From Paenibacillus sp. FSL K6-1096 (GTDB lineage Bacteria > Bacillota > Bacilli > Paenibacillales > Paenibacillaceae), in assembly GCF_037977055.1 (NCBI RefSeq), contig NZ_CP150274.1, forward strand, positions 3,906,001 through 3,970,000: a stretch of DNA of 64,000 nt. Direction: 5' to 3'. Below are positions 37,482 to 45,388 of this stretch, one piece after another (position 1 is the first letter of the stretch; each line of letters opens with the position of its first letter). The position numbers and the translations under genes are program-made. The notes below the pieces were generated by a model. That model worked only from the letters and a program-made list of their open reading frames with translations, had not been told where the DNA came from and made no database searches.

Positions 37482-37565
37482 GCGGTCGTGGCGGAATTGG
37501 CAGACGCGCACGGTTCAGGTCCGTGTGGTAGCAATACCGTGGAGGTTCGAGTCCTCTCGACCGCA
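37482..37565 (+). tRNA. tRNA-Leu (anticodon CAG)
   Basis: 84 nt. The acceptor stem GCGGTCG pairs with CGACCGC, with A as discriminator. The anticodon stem is CACGG/CCGTG with loop TTCAGGT, so the anticodon is CAG (reads CUG). A long variable arm (GTGGTAGCAATACC) marks a class II tRNA, and the T arm contains GGTTCGAGTCC. CCA is not encoded. It has its own promoter and terminator. Confidence 0.95.
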
Positions 37566-37591
37566 TATCAGCTTTAGCACAATGCACGGAA

Positions 37592-37619
37592 GGCCCTTCT
37601 TGATGAAGGGTCTTTTTTG
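37592..37619 (+). terminator. Terminator of tRNA-Leu
   Basis: GGCCCTTC, loop TTGAT, GAAGGGTC followed by TTTTTT. The 51-bp repeat array starts 15 bp further on. Confidence 0.88.
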
Positions 37620-37633
37620 TTGTGACGAGCAGA

Positions 37634-38056
37634 ATGTAATCGAAAAACCGATCATATTCGGCGCCGAGTAGGCGTGCGGGCCAAATGTAATCGAAAAACC
37701 GATTACAATCGGCGTCGAGTGGGTGCGTGGGCCGAATGTAATCGAAAAACCGAATACATTCGGTACTGAGTGGGCGCGCGGGCCAAATGTAATCGAAAAA
37801 CCGAACACATTCGGCACCGAGTAAGCGCGTAGGCCAAATGTAATCGAAAAACCGAACACATTCGGTGCTGAGTAAGCGCGCGGGCCAAATGTAATCGAAA
37901 AACCGAATACATTCGGCGCCGAGTAGGAGCGCGGGCCGAATGTAATCGAAAAACCGAATACATTCGTCGCCGAGTAGGCGCGCGGGCCAAATGTAATCGA
38001 AAAACCGAACACATTCGGCACCGAGTAAGCGCGTAGGCGAAATGTAATCGAAAAAC
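37634..38056. repeat. 51-bp hairpin tandem array, left part (8 units plus 15 nt)
   Basis: Eight 51-bp units starting ATGTAATCGAAAAACCGA, then the first 15 nt of a ninth. Each unit contains an imperfect palindrome: GCCGAATGTAATCG, then AAAAAC, then CGAATACATTCGGC, so it would fold as a hairpin on either strand. Units differ at scattered positions, often in compensating pairs. The IS110 element at 38057 interrupts the ninth unit, and the array resumes at 39663. Because 51 is a multiple of three, spurious open frames run through it. Confidence 0.93.
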
Positions 38057-38171
38057 AGGCATGACAAGGCAGAGGCCTTGTCACCCCCAGGAATGAAAAT
38101 AAGTGGTTGGCATCCGTCGCATCCATTCTAAATGAGGCTGTAGTCGTCAACACTTACATATACAAATCAAA

Positions 38172-38285
38172 GGGCGGAAACGGTTACTGGGACCCACCCC
38201 GTTCGAAAAACCGTTCTATTGCGCTTTTCGAGCATCGCCTATTGTAGCCCCCAAAAGTACGTGTATTAAATTACACTCACTCGAG
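38172..38285 (+). ncRNA. Candidate IS110 bridge RNA region
   Basis: Known: IS110-group elements encode a bridge RNA in the non-coding left end, whose two loops pair with target and donor DNA. Seen: AACGGTT (38179-38185) pairs with AACCGTT (38209-38215), and the loop and 3' arm contain TCGAAAAACCG (38203-38213). That is identical to the repeat unit across the insertion junction. Further on, GTGTATTAAATTACAC (38261-38276) contains GTATTAAA, identical to the right end of the element (39654-39661). The order, target-like then donor-like, fits. RNA ends are guesses. Confidence 0.5.
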
Positions 38286-38322
38286 CGCATGATTTGTAAA
38301 CTGACGATGGAGGATGGTAGGA

Positions 38323-39555
38323 ATGGATGCTGTACGTATGTGTTGCGCCGGTCTGGACGTGCATCAGGAAACCGTTGTAGCCTGCGTGTTAAAAGGACCG
38401 ATCGAACAGAAACCCCAATATCACCTGAAAACGTTTGGGACGACAACCAAAGAATTGCTCGGCCTGCAAGATTGGCTGAGTGAACACGGCTGCCGGGAAG
38501 TGGTGATGGAGAGCACCGGCGTGTTATGGAAACCGGTATGGAACATCTTAGAGGGCAGTTGTGACCTCGTCCTGGCCAACGCCCGGCGGGTAAAGAATAC
38601 GTCGGGTCGAAAAACGGACATGCAAGACGCGCGCTGGTTAGCGCAATTGCACCGTTGCGGGCTCATTGAAGGCAGTATGGTGCCCGAACAGGACATCCGG
38701 GATTTGCGGGATTTGACTCGTTACCGGAGTAAGATGGTGCAGGCGGTGACGGCGGAGAAAAACCGCATTCACAAAATCCTGCAGGATGCCAACATCAAAC
38801 TAACCACCTTTATGTCCGATCTCTATGGGGTTACGGGACGGGGCCTGCTCCAGAAGATCATGGACGGCGAGGTCGTGGACGAAGTGACCGTTAAAAACCT
38901 GGTCAAAACCCGTTTAAAAAAGAAAGTTCCGCAGCTACTCGACGCGCTCAATGGCAAGTTGCGCCGTCATCATCGGGAGATGATTCGAGACCACTGGGAC
39001 CACTTGGTCTATTTGGAGAAAAGAATCACGGAACTGGAAGCGCGAATCGAGGCGAAGGCAGAACCGTACCTGGAGGTGATTGAACAAATTGACTCCATTC
39101 CAGGAATTGAGCGGACGTCTGCTGTGACCATTTTTGCCGAAGTGGGGCCGCATGTCGCGGAAATGTTCCCGAGTGATGCGCAGTTCGCTTCATGGGCGGG
39201 AGTGTGTCCAGGGAACAACGAAAGTGCGGGAAAGCGAAGAAAGTCAAAAACGATGCAAGGGAACAAGCATCTGAAAGGTGCGTTGTGTCAGGCGGCTTGG
39301 GCGAACGCTCGCTCCTCGAACCGGATCGGCCAATTCTTTCGACGAATCCGGAAGAGACGAGGAGATAAAAAAGCAAACGTCGCCACGGCGCATTTGCTGA
39401 TTCGAATCCTCCATGCCCTGATGCGGGAGAAGAGGTCATACCAAGAAATAGACGTCTCACTAGGCGATGAGACGTCCAAGAAAAACAGGTTGGATCGGTA
39501 CGTTCAATATATCCAGCAGTTAGGATATAGCGTGCAACTAAATCCTACCCCATAG
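38323..39555 (+). CDS. IS110-family transposase (DEDD recombinase)
   Basis: 410 residues; ATG 38323 lies 9 nt after GGAGG, while the ATG at 38314 is too close. The N-terminal RuvC-like DEDD domain shows CCAGLDVHQETVVACVL, VVMESTGVLW and SGRKTDMQDARWLAQL. The C-terminal Transposase_20 domain contains IPGIERTSAVTIFAEVG and the serine-containing FASWAGVCPGNNESAGKRRK. The frame is complete, so the element may be active. It probably works with the bridge RNA encoded upstream. Confidence 0.93.
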   Translation: MDAVRMCCAGLDVHQETVVACVLKGPIEQKPQYHLKTFGTTTKELLGLQDWLSEHGCREVVMESTGVLWKPVWNILEGSCDLVLANARRVKNTSGRKTDMQDARWLAQLHRCGLIEGSMVPEQDIRDLRDLTRYRSKMVQAVTAEKNRIHKILQDANIKLTTFMSDLYGVTGRGLLQKIMDGEVVDEVTVKNLVKTRLKKKVPQLLDALNGKLRRHHREMIRDHWDHLVYLEKRITELEARIEAKAEPYLEVIEQIDSIPGIERTSAVTIFAEVGPHVAEMFPSDAQFASWAGVCPGNNESAGKRRKSKTMQGNKHLKGALCQAAWANARSSNRIGQFFRRIRKRRGDKKANVATAHLLIRILHALMREKRSYQEIDVSLGDETSKKNRLDRYVQYIQQLGYSVQLNPTP

Positions 39556-39568
39556 TCTTCCCTTTTTC

Positions 39569-39588
39569 AAAAAAACGAAACGTTTTTT
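39569..39588 (+). terminator. Terminator of IS110 transposase
   Basis: AAAAAAACG, loop AAA, CGTTTTTT. It lies 13 bp after the stop codon, inside the element. Confidence 0.7.
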
Positions 39589-39662
39589 GGGGGCGGTGGG
39601 TCTTTTTTTGTCAAAACCCAGTCTGCGGCGCGTTTTCCGGTACTTTTATTTTCGTATTAAAC

Positions 39663-39789
39663 CGAACACATTCGGCGCCGAGTAGGTGCGCGGGCCAAAT
39701 GTAATCGAAAAACCGAACACATTCGACGCCGAATGGGTGCGCGGGCGAAATGTAATCGAAAAACCGATCACATTCGGCGCTATGTGGGC
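39663..39789. repeat. 51-bp hairpin array, right part
   Basis: Contains the remaining 36 nt of the interrupted unit, one full unit (39699-39749) and one incomplete unit that runs into the terminator of the minus-strand oxidoreductase gene. Before the insertion the array held about eleven units between two terminators. Confidence 0.9.
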
Positions 39790-39793
39790 TAAA

Positions 39794-39832
39794 CAGCCCC
39801 CTGTCCCACATTCAAGTGGAGACAGGGGGCTG
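39794..39832 (-). terminator. Terminator of the Gfo/Idh oxidoreductase gene
   Basis: 12-bp stem CAGCCCCCTGTC (39794-39805) and GACAGGGGGCTG (39821-39832). On the minus strand it is followed by TTTAGCC only, so the T tract is short. Confidence 0.7.
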
Positions 39833-39913
39833 CTGCATTACCCGTGCATAGCTCACCGCTGCCGGGACAGCGGGTGTCTATCTACTCTATCGATGTTGCC
39901 TATGCTATTCTCT

Positions 39914-41200
39914 CTACCCCTGCCAGATGTCGGCAATCTGCACCGGCTGGCCGGTGCGCATGGAGCGGTTGGCGGCGATGCCGGTCATGATCGACATAGC
40001 GCCGTCCAGATGGGAGGCAGCGCGGTTGAAGCGGTCCGCCTGCTTGTCGCCAAAAATATCGCGAAGCAGCACCGGGTCGCCGCCGCCGTGTCCGCCGCTG
40101 CCGCTCTCGAACTCTACGCGGTACGGCGCCTTGAAGTGCGGGTAGATCATCAGGCTGATGCCGTTCAGTGCGCCTTCATCCGCTTTGTCGCCGCCGGAGT
40201 TGACATAGGATTGCTCCGTAATCCGTACCTCCATCCTCCCCTGCGTGCCGTTGAACACGATAATGAAGCCCTCCCACGGCATATAAGCATTAAGCGAATA
40301 GTTCATGACCGTCTTATTCTTGTATTTGACCATAACACTCATCGTGTCCTCGATGCTGATATTGTCCCCGAACACACTCTGGTCGCGCTGATACCCGTCT
40401 TCATGCTCGGCGTCCAGATACATGCGCTTCAGGTGTTCATTCTGGTCCAGGTGCAACGCGAAGGGGTCGTTCTCAGCCGCCTTGCTGCCGTACGCCCGCT
40501 GGTAGAACTCGGTGATGCCCCGTTTCTCGGCATTCTCCCGGCCATAGAAGCGCAGGTCGCCCATAGCGAAGACCGTGTCAGGCTGCGACCCCAGCCAGAA
40601 GTTCATCAGATCAAAGTGATGCGTCGATTTGTGCACCAGCAGGCCGCCGCTGTTCCGCTTGTCGCGGTGCCATCTGCGGAAATAATCCGCCCCGTGCTGG
40701 GTGTTCAGCAGCCATTCGAAGTTCACCGACAGAATCTCGCCCAGCACGCCATCCATAATCACCTCACGGATCTTCGTGTTGTGCGGCGCGTAGCGGTAGT
40801 TGAAGGTAACCCGCAGACTCCGCCCGGTCCGTTCAATCGCATCGAAGATGTCGCGGCATTTCTCCTCATCGATGGTCATCGGCTTCTCGGAGATTACATC
40901 GCAGCCCAGCTCCATAGCGCGGATAATGTACTTATGGTGCGTCCGGTCAATCGAAGTCACCAGCACGAAGTCCGGCCGGGTCTCGGTGATCATGCGGTCG
41001 AAATCCTGGGCTTTGTAGGTTGGGACCGCCGGGTATTGGTATTTATCCTGAAGCAGATGATTCGCATAATCCATCCGCGTCTGATTGACATCGCAGAAGG
41101 CCACCAGCTCGGATGTATCATTGTAAGCGGTAACAAGAGCGCCATAGAAAAATTCAGCCCGCCCGCCGGTGCCGACGAGCGCATATTTCTTTTTGGACAA
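39914..41200 (-). CDS. Gfo/Idh/MocA-family oxidoreductase
   Basis: 428 residues. The N-terminal Rossmann domain has YALVGTGGRAEFFYGAL and the catalytic-type EKPMTIDEEKC lysine motif (Lys within SEKP). The C-terminal alpha/beta domain contains LLVHKSTHHFDLMNFWLG, where the KxxHxxD-like Lys/His pair sits. Family members oxidise or epimerise sugars and inositols with NAD(P). I prefer TTG 41200 as start because GGAG lies 8 nt upstream; a GTG at 41209 would add three residues. Divergently transcribed from an AraC-type regulator, which probably controls it. The substrate is unknown. Confidence 0.87.
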   Translation of the reverse strand: MSKKKYALVGTGGRAEFFYGALVTAYNDTSELVAFCDVNQTRMDYANHLLQDKYQYPAVPTYKAQDFDRMITETRPDFVLVTSIDRTHHKYIIRAMELGCDVISEKPMTIDEEKCRDIFDAIERTGRSLRVTFNYRYAPHNTKIREVIMDGVLGEILSVNFEWLLNTQHGADYFRRWHRDKRNSGGLLVHKSTHHFDLMNFWLGSQPDTVFAMGDLRFYGRENAEKRGITEFYQRAYGSKAAENDPFALHLDQNEHLKRMYLDAEHEDGYQRDQSVFGDNISIEDTMSVMVKYKNKTVMNYSLNAYMPWEGFIIVFNGTQGRMEVRITEQSYVNSGGDKADEGALNGISLMIYPHFKAPYRVEFESGSGGHGGGDPVLLRDIFGDKQADRFNRAASHLDGAMSIMTGIAANRSMRTGQPVQIADIWQG

Positions 41201-41228
41201 GGGGATCACTCCATTTACTTAGGGTTGC

Positions 41229-41248
41229 TTCTATTCTATAGTATAGAA
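41229..41248. promoter_or_regulatory. Inverted repeat in the oxidoreductase/AraC divergent region
   Basis: TTCTATTC and GTATAGAA flank TATA, arms matching 7 of 8. It lies ~28 bp from the oxidoreductase start and contains TATAGT/TATACT sequences that could be -10 boxes. Weak evidence for an operator. Confidence 0.3.
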
Positions 41249-41330
41249 AATGCAGAAAGTGAACGGGATTTAGTCTCTTTCTCCCCAAAGTAAGCATATC
41301 TTATCCTGACAGGAGGTCCGACACAGCAGA

Positions 41331-42146
41331 ATGGAGCCTATCTTTCACATCGAACAGCTGAAGCGAATCGGGCAGTTCAATATGGACACCGACCATTTCC
41401 ATGATTTCTATGAGATCTACTATCTGCTGTCCGGGCAGCGGCATTACTATATCCGTAACCGCATGTACGCACTGGAGGCCGGAGACCTGGTGTTTATCAA
41501 CAAAAACCATTTGCACCGCACCACAGGCGGAAGCCATCTGCCGCATGAGCGGGTGCTGGTGAGCTTTGGCGATGCGGACCTTGCGCCGGTGGCTCCTGCA
41601 CCGGACTGGATGAATGTGTTCGGCGGGGAGAGCTTCCTGCTGCGGCCAACCGCGCATGAGCAGGGACGAATTGCCGATCTGCTTCAGGCCATGCTGGAGG
41701 AGCAGAGGGAAGGGCAGCTCTGGAGCATGGAATACATAAGGACGCTGCTGCTGCAGCTGCTGATTCTGCTGGAGCGCATCCGCAAGGCGAAGCCGGCCCT
41801 GGTCTCGCCGGAGCAGAGCGAGGGGCAGCGCCGGGTGTACAGCATTATCGAATATCTGGACAACCACTACAGCGAGCGGCTGAGCCTTGGGGGAATTGCC
41901 GAGCAGTTCTACGTCAGCTCCACCTATCTGTGCCGGATCTTCAAGCAGACCACCGGATTCACGATCATTGAATACCTGAACTATGTCCGCATCCGTGAAG
42001 CCAAGGCGCTGCTCATCCAGACGAATTGGCCAATCACCCGGGTGGCTGATACGGCAGGCTTCGAGAGCATCGCCCATTTCGGACGGGTGTTCAAAGGAAT
42101 AACGGGACGCTCCCCGCTCCAGTACCGCAAGCAGCACAGGGCATGA
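41331..42146 (+). CDS. AraC-family regulator with cupin sensor
   Basis: 271 residues, ATG with GACAGGAGG upstream. The N-terminal cupin (~10-110) has FHDFYEIYYLLSGQRHYYIR and LEAGDLVFINKNHLHRT, the usual sugar-binding part. The C-terminal double HTH (~165-270) contains LSLGGIAEQFYVSSTYLCRIF and ITRVADTAGFESIAHFGRVF. Such proteins sense a sugar and activate nearby catabolic genes; the divergent oxidoreductase is the obvious candidate. A lipoprotein gene follows on the same strand after ~125 bp. Confidence 0.88.
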   Translation: MEPIFHIEQLKRIGQFNMDTDHFHDFYEIYYLLSGQRHYYIRNRMYALEAGDLVFINKNHLHRTTGGSHLPHERVLVSFGDADLAPVAPAPDWMNVFGGESFLLRPTAHEQGRIADLLQAMLEEQREGQLWSMEYIRTLLLQLLILLERIRKAKPALVSPEQSEGQRRVYSIIEYLDNHYSERLSLGGIAEQFYVSSTYLCRIFKQTTGFTIIEYLNYVRIREAKALLIQTNWPITRVADTAGFESIAHFGRVFKGITGRSPLQYRKQHRA

Positions 42147-42272
42147 TGATAGCGAGGCACATCCCTTGTTTCGTTTCGGCAATGGCTGCGGAAATGTTAC
42201 ATATTTTTCAATCTTTGGCCCAGGGTTTGCCTTATAATGGTGAAGGTTGAAATACAAATATTGGGGTGTGTG

Positions 42273-42992
42273 ATGACAATGAAATCAGGGGGCCTCTGGC
42301 TTGCTGCCGCCATGCTTGCGGTAACCGTAACCGGGTGTTCCTCGGACAATGCAGGCGCTGGCAGAGAGAGCATGGAGAAGCTGAAAACAGAGATTAGTGA
42401 GCTGCAGAAGGAGAACAGATTCCTGAAAGAGGAGAATGACAGGCTGAAGGAGAGCCTGGTGAAGCCTGTGACAGCGGAGGAGGAGCAGGGGGCGGTGAAG
42501 CTTCTTAATAACGGGAGCGGTGCTGCTGCGGCTGATTCCGGGGAGGTTTACAAGCTGATCATCAAAGGCACACCACTGGTGATTGATGAGACGGGTGAGT
42601 ATACCATTACCAAGACCTCTTTCAGCAAGAAGGTAACTCCATCCAATCCGGGGTCATTCTACACTTACTATGAAGCCAAGGAGCCGGGTACAACCTATCT
42701 GGCGATCACCTTGAGGGTGAAGAATCTGGCAGGCCAGGCGATTAGTGCGGACAAAGTAGCGGATGTGGAGGTTACATATGACAACAAATATGTGTACAGC
42801 ACCTTCGCGACGATGGAGAAGAACGGCGGCGAAGATTTCACCTATACCAACATCTCGACGATTGGACCGCTGAAGAACGGTACTCTGGTGTTCCTGGCCG
42901 AGGTTCCTGATGAAGTGAAATCCAGCGGCAAGCCGCTATATGCCGACTTCGGGATTGAGGGCGAAACCTACCGCTATACCATTGTAAAATAA
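42273..42992 (+). CDS. Lipoprotein with coiled coil and DUF4352-like domain
   Basis: 239 residues from ATG 42273 (GGGGTGTG upstream; ATG 42279 is an alternative). A lipoprotein signal ends in VTVTGC. A charged coiled coil follows (~35-70: EKLKTEISELQKENRFLKEE). The second half is a beta-rich extracellular domain (TTYLAITLRVKNLAGQAIS, NGTLVFLAEVPDEV) like the Ig-type DUF4352 group. Function unknown; membrane-tethered outside the cell. Confidence 0.8.
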   Translation: MTMKSGGLWLAAAMLAVTVTGCSSDNAGAGRESMEKLKTEISELQKENRFLKEENDRLKESLVKPVTAEEEQGAVKLLNNGSGAAAADSGEVYKLIIKGTPLVIDETGEYTITKTSFSKKVTPSNPGSFYTYYEAKEPGTTYLAITLRVKNLAGQAISADKVADVEVTYDNKYVYSTFATMEKNGGEDFTYTNISTIGPLKNGTLVFLAEVPDEVKSSGKPLYADFGIEGETYRYTIVK

Positions 42993-42998
42993 AAAAAG

Positions 42999-43040
42999 AG
43001 CCTGTGCGCCGCAGAATGGTCTGCGGTCAGCATAGGCTCT
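42999..43040. terminator. Bidirectional terminator
   Basis: AGAGCCT pairs with AGGCTCT around an inner CCGCAGA/TCTGCGG stem, with an A tract on the left. It separates the lipoprotein gene from the convergent GH4 gene. Confidence 0.8.
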
Positions 43041-43056
43041 TGTTGATATTATGGGA

Positions 43057-44370
43057 TTAGTCCTGAGCGAAAAAAGCCGGCAGATACTCCCGGTTCGCCT
43101 CCAGCATCTCATCCAACAGGGCAATCGCCACTTCCACGGAACGGATGAGCGGGTGATGGGCGAGCGCCTGAATCGCCAGGCTGCGGTCGCCCGTGACGGC
43201 AGCGTCGATGGCGAGCTGCTCGTAGGTCTTCACGGCGTGGATGAGCCCTTTGGCCATCGGCGGAATTTTGGTCAACGGCAGCGGGAGGGGACCGGTCTTC
43301 GTAACCACACAGTTGACCTCGACGCTGGCGTCATCCGGCAGGAAATCCAGAATGCCGCGGTTCGCCACATTGAGCGTCTGGATGTCATTGGTCCCGTTAT
43401 AGAGCGAGCGCATCAGATTCACAGCCGCCTCCGAATAAAAGGCTCCGCCGCGCTGCTCCAACTGCTTCGGCTTCTCATTAAGCTCCAGGTCGCTGTAGAT
43501 GGCGAACAGCTCCTCCTCCACACGCTTAACGACCTCAGCACGGTTTCCGCCTTGTGCTGCGGCTTCCTGCTGCTCTGCAAGCATCGCATCCGTCATGTAG
43601 AAGTACTTCAGATAATAGGAGGGCAGGGCGTGCAGCGATTGCAGGAATTCCGGGTTCCACTCGCGTGCCGGCACATTCTTCGCGCTGTAGCCTGCGGTAT
43701 CCTCCAGCATCTCTTGCAGCTTGTCTTCACCCTCCACATCGATCCGGGTAATCCAGTGCAGGTGGTTCAGGCCGACGAACTCGGCATAGATGCGGTCAGG
43801 GGCGGCGTCATACTTGGCCGACACCTGCTTAATTAGGCCAATCGGGGCATTGCACAGGCCGATGCTCTTCACCTTGGAGTACCGCAGCACGGCTTCCGTG
43901 ACCATGCCCGCCGGGTTGGTGAAGTTGAGCAGCCAGGCGTCCGGCGCCAGCTCCTCAATATCTTGGCAGATGCCGAGAATAACAGGGATGGTGCGCAGCG
44001 CCTTCAGCATGCCGCCGGGACCGGTCGTCTCCTGGCCGATCACGCCGTACTTCAGCGGAATCGACTCGTCGCGGGCGCGGGCGTCCAGCATCCCGACGCG
44101 GATCTGGGTGCTGACGAAGTCGGCCCCGGCAATAGCCTTGCGGCGGTCGGTAGTGAGATGGACCTCGATCGGCAGGCCCGACTTCTCCACCATGCGCTTC
44201 GCCAGAGCGCCTACGATGTTCAGCTTATGCAGGCCTGCTTCAATGTCTACAAGCCATAGCTCCCGGACCGGGAGCTCCTTATAATGCAGGATGAAGCCTT
44301 CAACCAGCTCGGGGGTATAAGAAGACCCCCCGCCGATGACGGCAATCTTCAGACCTTGGTTTGCTGTCAC
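43057..44370 (-). CDS. GH4 6-phospho-beta-glucosidase-type enzyme
   Basis: 437 residues, ATG 44370. The NAD-binding start KIAVIGGGSSYTPELVEGF is typical of GH4. Metal ligands are expected at Cys173 (GLCNAPIG) and His203 (GLNHLHW); GPGGMLKALRTIP and NFTNPAG are also family motifs. GH4 enzymes cleave phosphorylated disaccharides by an oxidation-elimination route needing NAD and Mn. The substrate should be a phosphorylated beta-glycoside, but the operon has an ABC importer and a BadF-type kinase rather than a PTS, so the phosphate may come from that kinase (inference). It is the last gene of the operon, 6 bp after the kinase. Confidence 0.9.
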   Translation of the reverse strand: MTANQGLKIAVIGGGSSYTPELVEGFILHYKELPVRELWLVDIEAGLHKLNIVGALAKRMVEKSGLPIEVHLTTDRRKAIAGADFVSTQIRVGMLDARARDESIPLKYGVIGQETTGPGGMLKALRTIPVILGICQDIEELAPDAWLLNFTNPAGMVTEAVLRYSKVKSIGLCNAPIGLIKQVSAKYDAAPDRIYAEFVGLNHLHWITRIDVEGEDKLQEMLEDTAGYSAKNVPAREWNPEFLQSLHALPSYYLKYFYMTDAMLAEQQEAAAQGGNRAEVVKRVEEELFAIYSDLELNEKPKQLEQRGGAFYSEAAVNLMRSLYNGTNDIQTLNVANRGILDFLPDDASVEVNCVVTKTGPLPLPLTKIPPMAKGLIHAVKTYEQLAIDAAVTGDRSLAIQALAHHPLIRSVEVAIALLDEMLEANREYLPAFFAQD

Positions 44371-44376
44371 AATGAA

Positions 44377-45375
44377 TCACTCCTGTCTGGTGATGATGGT
44401 TGGAATCTGCTCAAATTCCTGGTAAGCACGCATCGTCTCATACATATCCCGGCTGATCGTAATCCCGTCCCGCTCCAGCGCCGACCAGACGGCGCCAATC
44501 ACAGGCTCGGTGGACAGGGTGACCACCGCGGCCCCCGGTGCCGCTTCGCGTACCGCCTGCTCGACCGGACCGCGGATCCAGCCGCGGTCGCCCCGGGTCA
44601 GCAGGCTTCCGGCCAGCACCACATCGAAGGTATCCTTCTCCATGCCGAGCCGGCGGATAACGGCCGCCGCCGCCTTGCCCAGCTCCACGCCCTGGCGGTT
44701 CAGAATCGCCAGCGCAGCCGCATCGCCTTCCGCTGCCGCCGGGAACAGCAGGCGGGCCGCATCCAGCGGCACCTGCTTCCCGTGATCGAGGAAGTCATCG
44801 TACATATCGTCCACCCGCTCATAGCCAAGCAGCCTGAGGAGCGGCTCCGTCAGCAGCGTGGGGACCTCGCGGCCGTCCCAGGCCCGGATGACCGTGCGGA
44901 ACACCTCGATGTTCAGCGCGCCGCCGCCGCCGAAATCGCCGTACATATAATCGAAGCCGCCGCATTGGAAGTGGCGGCCCTCAGGATTCAGGCCCGCCGC
45001 ATTGGTGCCGGTGCCGCAGATCAGGGCTACCCCGTAGGGGCGGTCCGTCCCCGCCCGCAGGCCGATCATCGGGTCGCCGCTGATCGTGTAGTCCGCGAAT
45101 CCGATGCGGCGGATCATCGGATGGAGAATATTATAATCGGTCTGGCGGTCAGCTCCGGCCAGCCCGAGGAAGGCATGACGGAGCTGATCCAGCCGCAGTC
45201 CGGCTTCGGCCAGCGCCAGGGAGGCCGCTTCGCGGATATTGTTCTCCGCCTGCGTCACGCCGGTCTGGTGGTTGCCGTTGCCGCTCCTGCCCTTGCCGAG
45301 AATGCGGCCTTGTTCATCGCATATGAGGGCGTAGGTCTTGCTGCCGCCCCCGTCGATTCCCATATAATAAGCCAA
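44377..45375 (-). CDS. BadF/BadG-type sugar kinase (N-acetylglucosamine-kinase-like)
   Basis: 332 residues. The ASKHA fold motifs are visible: phosphate-1 GIDGGGSKTYALI, FLGLAGADR, phosphate-2 ALICGTGTNAAG, and the adenosine segment VVLAGSLL. Members of this BcrAD/BadF group in Gram-positives phosphorylate GlcNAc, MurNAc or related sugars. Placed between a LacI regulator and a GH4 phosphoglycosidase, it probably phosphorylates an imported sugar or disaccharide. The exact sugar is not readable from the sequence. Confidence 0.85.
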   Translation of the reverse strand: MAYYMGIDGGGSKTYALICDEQGRILGKGRSGNGNHQTGVTQAENNIREAASLALAEAGLRLDQLRHAFLGLAGADRQTDYNILHPMIRRIGFADYTISGDPMIGLRAGTDRPYGVALICGTGTNAAGLNPEGRHFQCGGFDYMYGDFGGGGALNIEVFRTVIRAWDGREVPTLLTEPLLRLLGYERVDDMYDDFLDHGKQVPLDAARLLFPAAAEGDAAALAILNRQGVELGKAAAAVIRRLGMEKDTFDVVLAGSLLTRGDRGWIRGPVEQAVREAAPGAAVVTLSTEPVIGAVWSALERDGITISRDMYETMRAYQEFEQIPTIITRQE

Positions 45376-45388
45376 TGGTTTGTCACTC

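Larger units (their letters stand above)
38057..39662 (+). mobile_element. IS110-family insertion sequence, ~1,606 bp
   Basis: Inserted exactly within one 51-bp repeat unit: 15 nt of the unit remain on the left (to 38056) and 36 nt on the right (from 39663), together one intact unit. No inverted ends. The last four bases of the element, AAAC, repeat the left flank AAAC, so the exact edge is ambiguous by up to 4 nt; this suits an IS110 core sequence. It carries one transposase gene, a long non-coding left end (~266 bp) and a short right end (~107 bp). Confidence 0.88.

Noticed and set aside
37634..38056. Possible CRISPR array
   Set aside because: Whole 51-bp units are similar, with no unique spacers, and each unit is an internal palindrome. 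No cas genes are nearby.
37471..38153. Long open frames on the minus and plus strands through the 51-bp repeats, encoding repeated FSITFGP-like peptides
   Set aside because: The period is a multiple of three and the units lack in-frame stops, so frames open automatically. There is no ribosome site and several frames are open at once.
39686..41293. 535-codon plus-strand frame opposite the Gfo/Idh gene
   Set aside because: It starts in the repeat array and runs antisense to a clear oxidoreductase.
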